Assembly (NCBI GenBank): GCA_024687745.1
Contig: JAILEM010000252.1
Span: 1-40,112, forward strand
Length of the DNA: 40,112 nt
Direction of reading: 5' to 3'
DNA from: Lachnospiraceae bacterium
GTDB lineage: Bacteria; Bacillota; Clostridia; Lachnospirales; Lachnospiraceae
The notes below the pieces were generated by a model. It ran no database searches and had not been told where the DNA came from. It saw nothing but the letters and a program-made list of their open reading frames with translations. The translations under genes and the position numbers were made by a program. This document shows positions 8,102-16,501 of the stretch, one piece after another; position 1 is the stretch's first letter, and each line of letters opens with the position of its first letter.

Positions 8102-9725
8102 AGACAGACTCCTTATCCAGACATACATCAAATTTCCCGTCATTGTAGGAAATTATGGATGATGCTTCATAATCCTTGCTTTCCTTTGGATAGTCGCTCC
8201 TGAAATGGGATCCCCTGCTTTCCTTCCTGAACTCTGCAGATATAAGGGTTGCTTTTGCAAGAGTAAGGATACCTTTAAGGGAATAATTTGCATACATAAG
8301 TACACTGCTGTCATAGCTTATACGGTCTGCCACGGACAGATAATAATCGATATCCGATATTCCCCTTTCAAGCGCCTCCCTGTTACGTACTATCCCAAGA
8401 TCCCTATTCATGGTATCCGCCACCATGTCACGGATATAATTGACAGGAAAGCTGCTCTTTGACTGACGTAACATATCAAGCCTTTCATTTTCATGCTCTA
8501 AGATATCAGCATAGTTAATGCTCTCTCTTTCCACTCTCCTGCCTGAAATCTCCCCTGCAGCAACCCTTCCCCCGTAAATCGCCGCCAAAAGTGAATTTCC
8601 TCCCAATCTGTTGGCTCCGTGATACATTGATGCACACTCTCCGATCGCAAAAAGATTCCTTATATTTGTTTCATGATTTAAATGAACCGCAAGACCTCCC
8701 ATGAAAAAGTGAACTGCAGGTGATATGGGTATCGGTTCGTTACAGATATCTATTCCCCTGTATTTAAGACAGGTATCCTTTACTTCGGGAATGCGCCTTT
8801 CTATCTCTTTCCTTCCCAAAAATGAAATATCGAGAAATACATCTTTTTTTACAGCATCTATCTCACGGCTTATAACATCTCTTGTCATAAGGTTTCCCCC
8901 TGACCCGTACTTTTCCTCCATGAAATAGACCCTGTTTTCTCCTTCGCAGTAAAAAAGCCTGCCTCCCTCACCTCTTACCGCCTCGGATATGAGCATCTTT
9001 TTCTGATATGTCTCCATTGCTGTGGGATGATACTGGATAAATTCAAGATTCTTAAGCTTAGCACCCTGCATAAAAAGGCGGGCTGCCGCATAACCGTCAC
9101 ACTGGGTGGAGCCTGTAGTCTTTCCGAAAAGTTTATTTTGTCCCCCCGTAGCGATTATCACGGCATCTGCACAATATGCCTCAAGCTTCCCTGTTATCTC
9201 ATTAAAAAGGAGTGCCCCGTAACAGACTCCGTCCTTAATAAGGGCTGAATGAAAGAATCTCCACAGCTTTCGTTCAATTATACCCTTTGCTTCAAAGCGT
9301 CTGACCTCCATTATAAGGGCTGATACGATCTGTTTTCCGGTTGAGGCTCCGCAATAGCAGGTCCTCTTGTGGGATTGTCCCCCAAAGGCTCTCCTGTCGG
9401 GTCTTCCGCTTTCATTAACCGAAAAAACGGTACCTATCTTTTCGAGATGATCTATAATATCCTCTGCACCCTCACAGAGCCCTCTTACCGCTCTTTCTCC
9501 GGCAATATATCTTCCTCCCTTAAGAGTATCCTCTATATGAGAGGCTATGGAATCACCCTCCTCATGCCCCTTGAGCACTGCATTTATACCGCCTGCAGCC
9601 ATTACAGACTGGGATCTTTCTGACGGAAAAGGAGAAAAAAGCTGTACCTTCACACCCTTTCCTGCAAGCTCCACAGCTGATGACATACCCGCTATACCGC
9701 TTCCGATAACCAATGCACTTTCCAT
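8091..9725 (-). CDS. frdA: Fumarate reductase/succinate dehydrogenase flavoprotein subunit lacking the FAD-linking histidine
   Basis: 544 residues, normal size. The N-terminus has the dinucleotide motif GSGIAGMSSAVEL. Catalytic positions are present: HPT at 233-235, the active-site Arg251 in SEAVRGEGG, His339 in AVHFFMGG, and Arg373 in GANRLGGNSLL. The enzyme reduces fumarate or oxidises succinate at the inner face of the membrane. Unusual: at the place where family members have R-S-H-(S/T) with FAD covalently bound to His, this protein reads RSQSVMAAGG, so Gln39 replaces it and FAD is predicted to be non-covalent. In E. coli FrdA, losing this His favours fumarate reduction over succinate oxidation, which fits an anaerobe. 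L-aspartate oxidase also lacks the His, but the adjoining FeS and cytochrome genes argue against NadB. An AAGGAG site precedes the ATG. Confidence 0.93.
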   Translation of the reverse strand: MESALVIGSGIAGMSSAVELAGKGVKVQLFSPFPSERSQSVMAAGGINAVLKGHEEGDSIASHIEDTLKGGRYIAGERAVRGLCEGAEDIIDHLEKIGTVFSVNESGRPDRRAFGGQSHKRTCYCGASTGKQIVSALIMEVRRFEAKGIIERKLWRFFHSALIKDGVCYGALLFNEITGKLEAYCADAVIIATGGQNKLFGKTTGSTQCDGYAAARLFMQGAKLKNLEFIQYHPTAMETYQKKMLISEAVRGEGGRLFYCEGENRVYFMEEKYGSGGNLMTRDVISREIDAVKKDVFLDISFLGRKEIERRIPEVKDTCLKYRGIDICNEPIPISPAVHFFMGGLAVHLNHETNIRNLFAIGECASMYHGANRLGGNSLLAAIYGGRVAAGEISGRRVERESINYADILEHENERLDMLRQSKSSFPVNYIRDMVADTMNRDLGIVRNREALERGISDIDYYLSVADRISYDSSVLMYANYSLKGILTLAKATLISAEFRKESRGSHFRSDYPKESKDYEASSIISYNDGKFDVCLDKESVYES

Positions 9726-9734
9726 ACAAACTCC

Positions 9735-10298
9735 TTATCCCATAAAGAACATAGTGATCTGGCCTTTTACTATCACAAATACAGCAGTTACAAACAGGAC
9801 CGCCCCGATCACATAGACTACCCTGTCAATTTTCTTCTGTGTTTCACGCAAGGAGAGAAGCCCCAAAGTGATAAAAGCATTTGTAAACGAAACGGACACA
9901 TGAGTGATGACTACCGCAAAAAACAGGATTTCAGCAAGGATCAGGATGATCATTACAAGCTTAAGACCGCTTGCCTTTAAGGCATTCATCCACGAAAAAG
10001 TATTTATATGAATGATAAGAAGAGGAAATATAAGCGCAGCCGACACCCTTTGCAGAACGATCCTCATATTAAGCTTTTTATATAGTGTCATTTCCGTTCC
10101 GTCAGGTCTTGTAAATACTATAAGCATTCCCAATACTGCATGAAGACAGACCGCGATCATAACAGGGATCGAAAACAACTTCTGCAAAAAAGGATTATAG
10201 TAAAAGGTAAAATAGGAAAAAATCGAATATCCCGCATGCATAAGCAGAAACAGGATAGATAACAGTCCCAAAACGGCATTTAGCTTTTTTAATATCAT
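9735..10298 (-). CDS. frdC: Fumarate reductase/succinate dehydrogenase cytochrome b membrane anchor
   Basis: 187 residues from the ATG at 10298 (preceded by GGATGG), giving five hydrophobic segments. Four histidines lie in separate membrane segments: His21 (LLMHAGYS), His53 (VCLHAVLG), His97 (LIIHINTF) and His133 (ITHVSVSF). Four axial ligands would suit a two-heme type B subunit as in Wolinella, whose gene order C-A-B is the same. An in-frame ATG at 10361 is possible but has no ribosome site. The gene is 9 bp upstream of the flavoprotein gene and starts the operon. Sequence similarity in this family is low, so the assignment leans partly on context. Confidence 0.87.
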   Translation of the reverse strand: MILKKLNAVLGLLSILFLLMHAGYSIFSYFTFYYNPFLQKLFSIPVMIAVCLHAVLGMLIVFTRPDGTEMTLYKKLNMRIVLQRVSAALIFPLLIIHINTFSWMNALKASGLKLVMIILILAEILFFAVVITHVSVSFTNAFITLGLLSLRETQKKIDRVVYVIGAVLFVTAVFVIVKGQITMFFMG

Positions 10299-10474
10299 CT
10301 TTCCACCATCCGACCCGTAAAAAGGTCTCCAAAACCCAGCTGATCTTAAAAGCTGATACATTTATAGTCATTTCAATCATTATACAAAAAAATACAGAGT
10401 AAATCCATCCTGTCAGCAATGATGACAGTGAAAATATAATTAAGCCTTCCTCCAAAGTCTTATACAAAATAAAA

Positions 10475-10502
10475 TTTACAGATCAGGTCAAAGTAGTATA
10501 AT
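10475..10502 (+). promoter_or_regulatory. Sigma-A promoter predicted to give a leaderless Nudix mRNA
   Basis: TTTACA (10475-10480), 16-bp spacer, perfect TATAAT (10497-10502). The ATG of the Nudix gene begins only 7 bases after the -10 box, where transcription would be expected to start, and no Shine-Dalgarno sequence lies between. A leaderless message is therefore predicted. Confidence 0.6.
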
Positions 10503-10508
10503 TAAGCC

Positions 10509-10976
10509 ATGAAGATCTCAACTCTTTGCTATCTGGAAAAAGATGGCCGGTATCTGATGTTACTGCGTAACAAAAAAAAGCAGGATGTAAACGAGGGAAA
10601 ATGGATCGGTGTCGGCGGAAAGACAGAGAATGGGGAAAGCCCCGAAGAATGCCTTTGCCGTGAAGTAAAGGAGGAGACCGGTCTTATATTAAACGACTTT
10701 AAACTCAGGGGGATCCTTACATTCTCATCCAAAGGATGGGAGGATGAAGTGATCTTTGTCTATACTTCCGACGATTTTGAAGGTATCATCAGGGAATGCA
10801 GCGAGGGTGAGCTTCGCTGGATAAGAAAAGAGGACATATGGGATCTGAATCTCTGGGAAGGAGACAGGATCTTTCTTGAGCTGCTTATGAAGGACAGCCC
10901 GCTGTTTTCTTTAAAATTATCCTACGAAGGAGATACTCTGACAGAGAAAAAACTGAAGCTGTATTCTTTTTCATAA
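10509..10976 (+). CDS. Nudix hydrolase (MutT-like)
   Basis: 155 residues with a full Nudix box at about 38-60: GGKTENGESPEECLCREVKE followed by ETGL, matching G-x5-E-x7-R-E-x2-E-E-x-G. The enzyme hydrolyses a nucleoside diphosphate linked to another group, probably oxidised dGTP or a related (d)NTP, to clean the nucleotide pool; the start MKISTLCYLEKDGRYLML is typical of MutT-type members. It is divergent from the frd operon and followed by a terminator. The ATG has no ribosome site and lies right after a strong -10 box. Substrate is not certain. Confidence 0.93.
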   Translation: MKISTLCYLEKDGRYLMLLRNKKKQDVNEGKWIGVGGKTENGESPEECLCREVKEETGLILNDFKLRGILTFSSKGWEDEVIFVYTSDDFEGIIRECSEGELRWIRKEDIWDLNLWEGDRIFLELLMKDSPLFSLKLSYEGDTLTEKKLKLYSFS

Positions 10977-10980
10977 AAAA

Positions 10981-11028
10981 AAGGCTGTCGCTGTAAATGA
11001 TCAGATCATCTGAGCGAAGCCCTTTTTT
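10981..11028. terminator. Bidirectional Rho-independent terminator
   Basis: A long hairpin with arms around GGCTGTCGCT (10983-10992) and AGCGAAGCC (11013-11021), an inner ATGAT/ATCAT stem, an A-run on the left and TTTTTT on the right. It serves the Nudix gene on the plus strand and the response-regulator operon on the minus strand. Confidence 0.88.
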
Positions 11029-11057
11029 ATCATCAATATTTTTATAAAAGCTCCCGA

Positions 11058-11822
11058 TCAATTAAATTTATCCCTGAGATAGTTCAAAAGATTTTCCTTT
11101 GTGGTGGATTTAAGGATATATCCTCTTGGCTTTAGTGCCATTACACGGGCTACCGCCTCCTTGGTCCCATTGCCTGTCAAAAACACGATAGGAATATTAC
11201 TGGTTGCCTCCTCCTGCCTGAGCATCTGTAAAACCTGGGGCCCGTCAACAACAGGCATCTCATAATCAAGAAGTATTATATCCACCGGCTTCCTGAGTAA
11301 GAAGGTGATCGCCTGCATTCCGGCCGTAACGATATCCACATGATAACAGCCCTTTATCCATTCCCTTACCATGCCAGCATAAGAAGGATCATCATCAACG
11401 ATAAGGATCCTTTTCTTTTGATCCTTTTCACCCGGTGATATCATTTCTTTTCTTACCGTTTCAACAAAGGCATCCATATCTACAGGACGTTCAAACCAGA
11501 TATGATCACTTATCTGAGGAATTTCATTTTCCAGAATATCACGATCTTCTTTTTCGGCTATTATTACAGCACGCCGTCTCACTGAACTTATAAGACCGAT
11601 CATTTTGAAAAGCTGATCTTTTTTTAGCTGATCGTCCGTTATATCCGGAGGCAGATAAAATATAAATACACCTTCCTTATTTACTCTGTTATTGATCTTT
11701 TCATAATTATCAGAGATCACTTCTACATTATAGCCAAGAGACTCAAGTTTATTTTCAACTCCCTTAACTACAACACTGATATGGAACAGTATCAGAAATA
11801 TATTGCCGCTGTTATCATTCAT
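11058..11822 (-). CDS. Response regulator with two receiver-type domains and no output domain
   Basis: 254 residues from the ATG at 11822, chosen because GGAGGA lies 6 bases upstream; longer reading is possible but unsupported. Residues about 133-254 are a canonical receiver domain: ILIVDDDPSYAG (acid pocket), IILLDYEMPVVDGP (phospho-acceptor Asp), VFLTGNG (Thr), GYILKST (Lys). Residues about 1-125 look like a degenerate receiver (VFIFYLPPD, RRAVIIAEKED, WFERPVDMDAFVETV) lacking the acid pocket. There is no DNA-binding domain, so it probably acts by protein contact. It is the last gene of the operon starting at the glutathione peroxidase, 66 bp after nhaC. The cognate kinase is unknown. Confidence 0.88.
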   Translation of the reverse strand: MNDNSGNIFLILFHISVVVKGVENKLESLGYNVEVISDNYEKINNRVNKEGVFIFYLPPDITDDQLKKDQLFKMIGLISSVRRRAVIIAEKEDRDILENEIPQISDHIWFERPVDMDAFVETVRKEMISPGEKDQKKRILIVDDDPSYAGMVREWIKGCYHVDIVTAGMQAITFLLRKPVDIILLDYEMPVVDGPQVLQMLRQEEATSNIPIVFLTGNGTKEAVARVMALKPRGYILKSTTKENLLNYLRDKFN

Positions 11823-11888
11823 ATTACTTCCTCCGAAACACCACATAGTAACTCTACAATATATGTCTTTTACCGTCAATCTATTATA

Positions 11889-13406
11889 CTATTTTTGATC
11901 CCGGACCACATCCTTTTGTATATGCTTTTCACTAAGATTTCCCAGTATCATGATAACCGCCGTGAGTATAACTGCCTCTGATATGAGTGCGATCCATGGA
12001 GAATGCGTAAATCCTGCGATCAGGTAACCAAGAGCACAGACTATTGCAACTAAGGTTGCATAGGGGAGCTGTGTCTCCACATGTCTTATATGTTTACAGT
12101 CTGCACCTGTTGAGGCAAGGATCGTTGTATCTGATATAGGGGAACAGTGATCCCCGTAAACAGAGCCCGCAAGAGTTGCACCAAGCGCAGGAATAAGCAG
12201 GGCTCCCGCCCCGTCACTTTCACATATCATGGTTATAATAGGGATCAGCATCCCGAAGGTTCCCCATGAAGTACCCATGGAAAAGCTCATAAGTGCCGCT
12301 ATTATAAAGATAAGTACCGGCAGCAGATTAAGCGACAGATTTGTTTTTGCCACAAAGCCTGATATAAAGATTCCCGTACCTATAAGCTGACGGCATACAC
12401 CTCCCAAGGTCCAGGAGAGGATCAGGATAAGCATGGGAGGAACGATATTTCCAATCCCGCTCACTATACATTCTATAAACTCCTTAGGCTTCATCACCTT
12501 TCTCGGAATATACATGACCATTGCGGTTAAGAGCCCAGCAAATGCACCAAGCGAGAGTCCGGCTGTGGGATTATATCCAATGGCCTCGGAAAAGCTTACT
12601 CCTTCAAAAAATCCCCCAACATATGCCATCCCGAGAATTGCACAGATAATGAGAACAACGATAGGCAATACCAGATCTATGACCTTTCCGTTTGCTTTTT
12701 CTGTCTCTGTTTCTTCGGAATGCTTTGCTTCCGTCACCTCATATTCTGCCTTTTTCATTGGTCCGAAATCCTTACCGGTAAATGAAATGATAAATACCAT
12801 GAGTATCGTCATCAAAGCATAGAAGTTATATGGAATAGTCGATAAAAAGATGTTAAATCCGTTTGTTTCACTGACCTCACTTGCCACAGCCACCGCCCAG
12901 CTCGAAACCGGTGCTATTATACATACGGGTGCAGCGGTCGCATCTATGATGTAAGCAAGTTTTTCCCTTGATATCTTTAATCTGTCGGTAATGGGCCTCA
13001 TGACTGTTCCTACCGTCAGACAGTTAAATCCGTCATCAATAAATATCAGTACTCCAAGGAGAGAGGTCGAAAAAATAGCAGATCTTTTCGTCTTTATCCT
13101 TTCTCCTGCCCAACGGCCATAGGCGGCACTGCCTCCGGATCTGGAAACCAGCATTACGACAGCCCATAAAAGGGCCAGAAATATTATCATATATGAATTA
13201 TCTGAGATCTTTGAGCTCATCATGTCAAAGGTAAGTGCCAGGGCTGAGATTACAGATCCGTTACTGTAAAAGCTGTATATGAGCATACCTGAAAACACAC
13301 CTATAAAGAGTGATGAATACACCTCCTTGGTTATAAGAGCCAGTACTATCGCAATAAGAGGCGGAAGGATCGATACCCATCCTGTTTCAATCATCGTAAA
13401 TTCCAT
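11889..13406 (-). CDS. nhaC: NhaC-family Na+/H+ antiporter
   Basis: 505 residues with about twelve membrane segments. Characteristic stretches include PPLIAIVLALITKEVYSSLF, LIFIDDGFNCLTVGTVMRP (charged pair in a membrane helix), APVSSWAVAVASE and SMGTSWGTFGMLIPI, then a GSVYGDHCSPISDTTILAST segment typical of this family. It exchanges sodium for protons (some relatives exchange malate and lactate), maintaining pH and sodium balance. A GGAG site lies 8 bases before the ATG. It follows the Asp-box protein by 57 bp on the same strand. Confidence 0.92.
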   Translation of the reverse strand: MEFTMIETGWVSILPPLIAIVLALITKEVYSSLFIGVFSGMLIYSFYSNGSVISALALTFDMMSSKISDNSYMIIFLALLWAVVMLVSRSGGSAAYGRWAGERIKTKRSAIFSTSLLGVLIFIDDGFNCLTVGTVMRPITDRLKISREKLAYIIDATAAPVCIIAPVSSWAVAVASEVSETNGFNIFLSTIPYNFYALMTILMVFIISFTGKDFGPMKKAEYEVTEAKHSEETETEKANGKVIDLVLPIVVLIICAILGMAYVGGFFEGVSFSEAIGYNPTAGLSLGAFAGLLTAMVMYIPRKVMKPKEFIECIVSGIGNIVPPMLILILSWTLGGVCRQLIGTGIFISGFVAKTNLSLNLLPVLIFIIAALMSFSMGTSWGTFGMLIPIITMICESDGAGALLIPALGATLAGSVYGDHCSPISDTTILASTGADCKHIRHVETQLPYATLVAIVCALGYLIAGFTHSPWIALISEAVILTAVIMILGNLSEKHIQKDVVRDQK

Positions 13407-13463
13407 ATTTTTTCTCCATTCTGCACTTTTAACAAATCACCCACAGTTAACTTATGATCACTT

Positions 13464-15029
13464 TTACAGGTCGTCGGACTCTTCTAACTCCTCCCTCACA
13501 AAATAAAAAGTCTTCCCTTTATCGTCAGAGGCGTAGATCCCGCATGTTTTTCCTCCAAGCTCCTCATTATGATAATCCCCCTCGGCGCCCTGTCCGACCT
13601 TTAAATATATCCTCTCACCTTCCGCCCAGGCCTCATTTGGCATCACAAAGGGATTATAGTATTTACCATTGGGAAGGGCTATCATAGGAGACGGAAGATT
13701 TATATGTTCAAAGCTCTTGCCCCTGTCACCCGTTCTGTAAAGAAGTCCAAGGCTTCCCCCACTGTAGGAAAGGCAGGAAAAACCGATGTCTGAATCATCT
13801 ATAAAGGTAAGGAACCCCGCTTCTCCGCCCGAACCGTTATAGGGGTCCATATTTACAAGCTCCGCAGTATCCTTATTGCCTTTTTCCTTAAAAGACATAA
13901 GAACATAATAACTGCTCCCGAGTGCCCTGTCCACAGGGATAAGTGCATACTCCGATCCGTCAGAAAAATCATAGACTTCATCAGGTTCATAGGATGCCCA
14001 TAATCCTATGGTTTCATCATCAATCTCCCAAAGCGGTTCTTCTGTTATTACGGATCCGGGGTATTCCTCTGTAGTCTCCGCCATGGTTTCCTCCCGGTTA
14101 TATAAGATATTATACAGATATGTATACAGTTCATTGTAGAAACCGGCTTCATTTTCCGCAAATTTCCTTATCGATATTTCGGAAAAGTAATATTTCTCCT
14201 TATCATATCCGTATATCTCAGGGATAAAACATGTATAAACCTCTTTATATCTTTCATAGGGCAGTTTTTCAAGACAATATCCTATCCATTCACATATATC
14301 ATCACAGTAAACGTCAATATCATGCTCATAGGAACCATTCAGGGCGATCACGGGAATATAGCGGATATCTGCCTCTGTTTCTCCCTCTTCCTCAGTAAAG
14401 CTCACTCCTCTTCCTGTCCTGTCAGGGAAGATCTCTTCAGTTAACCGCTTATAATATTCCTGTAAAAAAGAATCATGCAGAGCCATGTCATTCTTTGCAT
14501 AAAAGGAAATTCCATCGGCCCTGATATCAAACCCCTTTTTGGTCTCTTTTATGCTTTCGACTTCTGTTATGGGATATCTGGACTTAAGTATTTCTTTTAT
14601 CTCATCTGCTGTATATCCCTCAAAGGTCTTACCATCCTCATAGAATATCTCAACCTCTTCATCTGCCTGCTCACTTCCGTGAAAGGTGATAACAACTCCA
14701 ACAGGCAGCCATTCAACGGAATAATTATCCTCCCTGAAGGAAGCTCCGTCATCGGCTATGTCTTTAAAAAAGGTGTTGATCGGCTTATCTTCCTTATAAA
14801 CCGTGATTTTTGCATGAGAATACCCAAAGGGAAAATCCGGCTCTCCCTTCTCCTGAAAAAGAATGCTGAATTTTCCCTCCGGTGATTCCTCTCTTCCCAC
14901 ATCGGTCAGTCTCCACCTGGTAATATAGTTCCAGGACAGGACTAAGATCAGGATCAATAATACAAATACCGAGAGAATAACAAATATGACCTTTAATATT
15001 CCCTTTATTTTATTACTGTTTTTCATCAA
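13464..15029 (-). CDS. Membrane-anchored protein with two Asp-box motifs, function unknown
   Basis: 521 residues. Residues 9-32 form one membrane segment, the rest lies outside. The N-terminal half (about 45-330) is acidic and unrecognised. The C-terminal 170 residues look like beta-propeller blades: two Asp-box motifs of the S/T-x-D-x-G-x-T/S-F type occur at YRTGDRGKSF and YASDDKGKTF, about 75 residues apart, as in sialidase-like and photosynthesis-stability-factor-like propellers. Two blades are too few for a full propeller, so either more are degenerate or it is partial. Its ATG overlaps the nitroreductase stop (ATGA), so translation is coupled. Ligand or substrate unknown. Confidence 0.78.
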   Translation of the reverse strand: MMKNSNKIKGILKVIFVILSVFVLLILILVLSWNYITRWRLTDVGREESPEGKFSILFQEKGEPDFPFGYSHAKITVYKEDKPINTFFKDIADDGASFREDNYSVEWLPVGVVITFHGSEQADEEVEIFYEDGKTFEGYTADEIKEILKSRYPITEVESIKETKKGFDIRADGISFYAKNDMALHDSFLQEYYKRLTEEIFPDRTGRGVSFTEEEGETEADIRYIPVIALNGSYEHDIDVYCDDICEWIGYCLEKLPYERYKEVYTCFIPEIYGYDKEKYYFSEISIRKFAENEAGFYNELYTYLYNILYNREETMAETTEEYPGSVITEEPLWEIDDETIGLWASYEPDEVYDFSDGSEYALIPVDRALGSSYYVLMSFKEKGNKDTAELVNMDPYNGSGGEAGFLTFIDDSDIGFSCLSYSGGSLGLLYRTGDRGKSFEHINLPSPMIALPNGKYYNPFVMPNEAWAEGERIYLKVGQGAEGDYHNEELGGKTCGIYASDDKGKTFYFVREELEESDDL

Positions 15030-15682
15030 ATCTGTTTTCTGCCTGATCCTGTCTCGAAATGATATTTAACGATCCCAAGATCAACCTGACTTAAAATACC
15101 GCCCTTATCTATAAATTCAACCGACTCATCAGGAGCAAGCTTTATCAGAAACTTCTGCTGATTGACTGCTGTAGGGGCAAGAAGTGCCATCTCAACTCCC
15201 TTATCAAACCATTCAGGTCTCTCTCCCGATACCTCACTTACCTGAGAAGCATCCTTTGATCTGTGCGGCCTTCCCGTTTCCCTTCCATATCCGATCGCAA
15301 TAGAGATCACAAGCCTTTCCCCACTGTCTATCCGGGCACCGATCTTTTCCCTGTTGAAGGTTCCTGCCCAGCAGGTATTAAGCCCTAATTTCTGTGCATA
15401 GAGTACCAGCTGTTCTCCATAATATCCTACTCTCTGATCAAGATCCCCTGAGTCCTTCCCGACACATGCTATCACACTTGGTGCAGACCCAAGTCCCATC
15501 ATTTTATTGAGCAGTTTATTATAGGTACCCCCCGCATCAGAAATGAACTGTAAGTGAAGATCACCTGCTTTATTCAGCTCATCGATCTTTTCTCTTAACA
15601 GGGTAACCTTTTCTTCTTCTATCTTATCAGGTTTATAGCTTCTGACAGAATGTCTTTCCCTTATCGCTTCAATATCATTCAT
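15026..15682 (-). CDS. Nitroreductase-family FMN oxidoreductase (TM1586-like)
   Basis: 218 residues. The N-terminus IRERHSVRSYKPDKI carries the conserved R-x-S-x-R FMN-phosphate motif. Central stretches YYGEQLVLYAQKLGLNTCW and ISIAIGYGRETGRPHRS match the putative nitroreductase TM1586-type subgroup, which has two related halves (second: MALLAPTAVNQQKF). The protein binds FMN and probably reduces small electrophiles with NAD(P)H; true substrate unknown. A GAGGAG site precedes the ATG, and it lies 13 bp after the glutathione peroxidase gene, in keeping with a redox-stress operon. Confidence 0.88.
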   Translation of the reverse strand: MNDIEAIRERHSVRSYKPDKIEEEKVTLLREKIDELNKAGDLHLQFISDAGGTYNKLLNKMMGLGSAPSVIACVGKDSGDLDQRVGYYGEQLVLYAQKLGLNTCWAGTFNREKIGARIDSGERLVISIAIGYGRETGRPHRSKDASQVSEVSGERPEWFDKGVEMALLAPTAVNQQKFLIKLAPDESVEFIDKGGILSQVDLGIVKYHFETGSGRKQI

Positions 15683-15695
15683 TTTTTAACTCCTC

Positions 15696-16235
15696 TTACA
15701 GAAGTGCGTTTATACAATCCTCCACCTTCTTCATATCTGCGGTGGGTTCAAATCTGGCAACGACATTTCCGTTTCTGTCGATAACAAACTTTGTGAAATT
15801 CCATTTGATATCAGGCTTCTTATCCCACTCAGGATCTGCCTCTGAGAACATCTTTTCAAGAAGACCTTTAAGCTCATGCTCATCAAAGCCTTCAAAGCCC
15901 TTCTGTTCCTTTAGAAAAGTATACAGAGGAAGCTCATTTTCTCCGTTAACATCCGACTTTTTCATCTGGGGGAAAGTTGTATTGTAATGCAATGTGCAGA
16001 ATTCACGGATCTCCTCATCGCTTCCCGGTGCCTGTCCTCCAAACTGATTGCAGGGTATGTCAAGGATCTCAAGACCCTTATCATGGTAGTCCTTATATAA
16101 CTGCTCAATAGGCTCATACTGCGGTGTAAATCCACAGCCTGTAGCTGTATTGACTATAAGGATTACCTTTCCCTTATAATCGGAAAGACTCTTCTTCTCA
16201 CCTGCACCTGTAGTTACTTCATAATCATAGATCAT
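15696..16235 (-). CDS. gpx: Glutathione peroxidase-family thiol peroxidase
   Basis: 179 residues, normal size for the bacterial BtuE/BsaA-type family. Catalytic Cys34 is in NTATGCGFTPQY, the Gln in CNQFGGQAPG, and Trp/Asn in KWNFTKF. It uses cysteine instead of selenocysteine; such enzymes commonly use thioredoxin rather than glutathione to reduce hydrogen peroxide and lipid hydroperoxides, which suits an anaerobe. The start is set by AAGGAGG 7 bases upstream. First gene of a probable five-gene operon (gpx, nitroreductase, Asp-box protein, nhaC, response regulator) behind a consensus promoter that carries a palindromic operator-like spacer. Confidence 0.95.
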   Translation of the reverse strand: MIYDYEVTTGAGEKKSLSDYKGKVILIVNTATGCGFTPQYEPIEQLYKDYHDKGLEILDIPCNQFGGQAPGSDEEIREFCTLHYNTTFPQMKKSDVNGENELPLYTFLKEQKGFEGFDEHELKGLLEKMFSEADPEWDKKPDIKWNFTKFVIDRNGNVVARFEPTADMKKVEDCINALL

Positions 16236-16294
16236 ATCATATCCTCCTTAATACTGAAAACTCTGTACTATATCAACTGTTTATCTTTTACCAT

Positions 16295-16323
16295 ATTATA
16301 TTTTATCAAATATAATATGTCAA
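16295..16323 (-). promoter_or_regulatory. Consensus sigma-A promoter of gpx with palindromic spacer
   Basis: On the minus strand TTGACA (16323-16318), exactly 17 bp, TATAAT (16300-16295). The spacer and -10 box carry TTATATTTGATAAAATATAA (16315-16296), an almost perfect palindrome that differs by two bases from one in the radical SAM promoter at 20702-20721. A repressor bound there would block polymerase. The hexamers are seen directly; the repressor is inferred. Confidence 0.75.
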
Positions 16324-16428
16324 CATATATTTTTACTTTTATATCTGTTTTTTATAATTCATGATCAACTCTTTCCGTATGATACAGTTATTATCTCCTT
16401 AATAATCAGTACTATCAACAATAATCCA

Positions 16429-16456
16429 TTGTCAAAAACACATCTGTATGTATAAT
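16429..16456 (+). promoter_or_regulatory. Sigma-A promoter of the diguanylate cyclase
   Basis: TTGTCA (16429-16434), 16-bp spacer, TATAAT (16451-16456). Transcription would begin near 16463, leaving a leader of about 39 bases that carries the GGAGAG ribosome site at 16488. Confidence 0.6.
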
Positions 16457-16501
16457 AAGATAGTATAAATTTCAATAACAACACAACGGAGAGTACTTCC
16501 A

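Noticed and set aside
10195..10467. 90-aa hydrophobic ORF upstream of and overlapping frdC
   Set aside because: It would start at TTG without a placed ribosome site and overlaps frdC by about 100 bp in another frame; the frdC frame has the clear family features.
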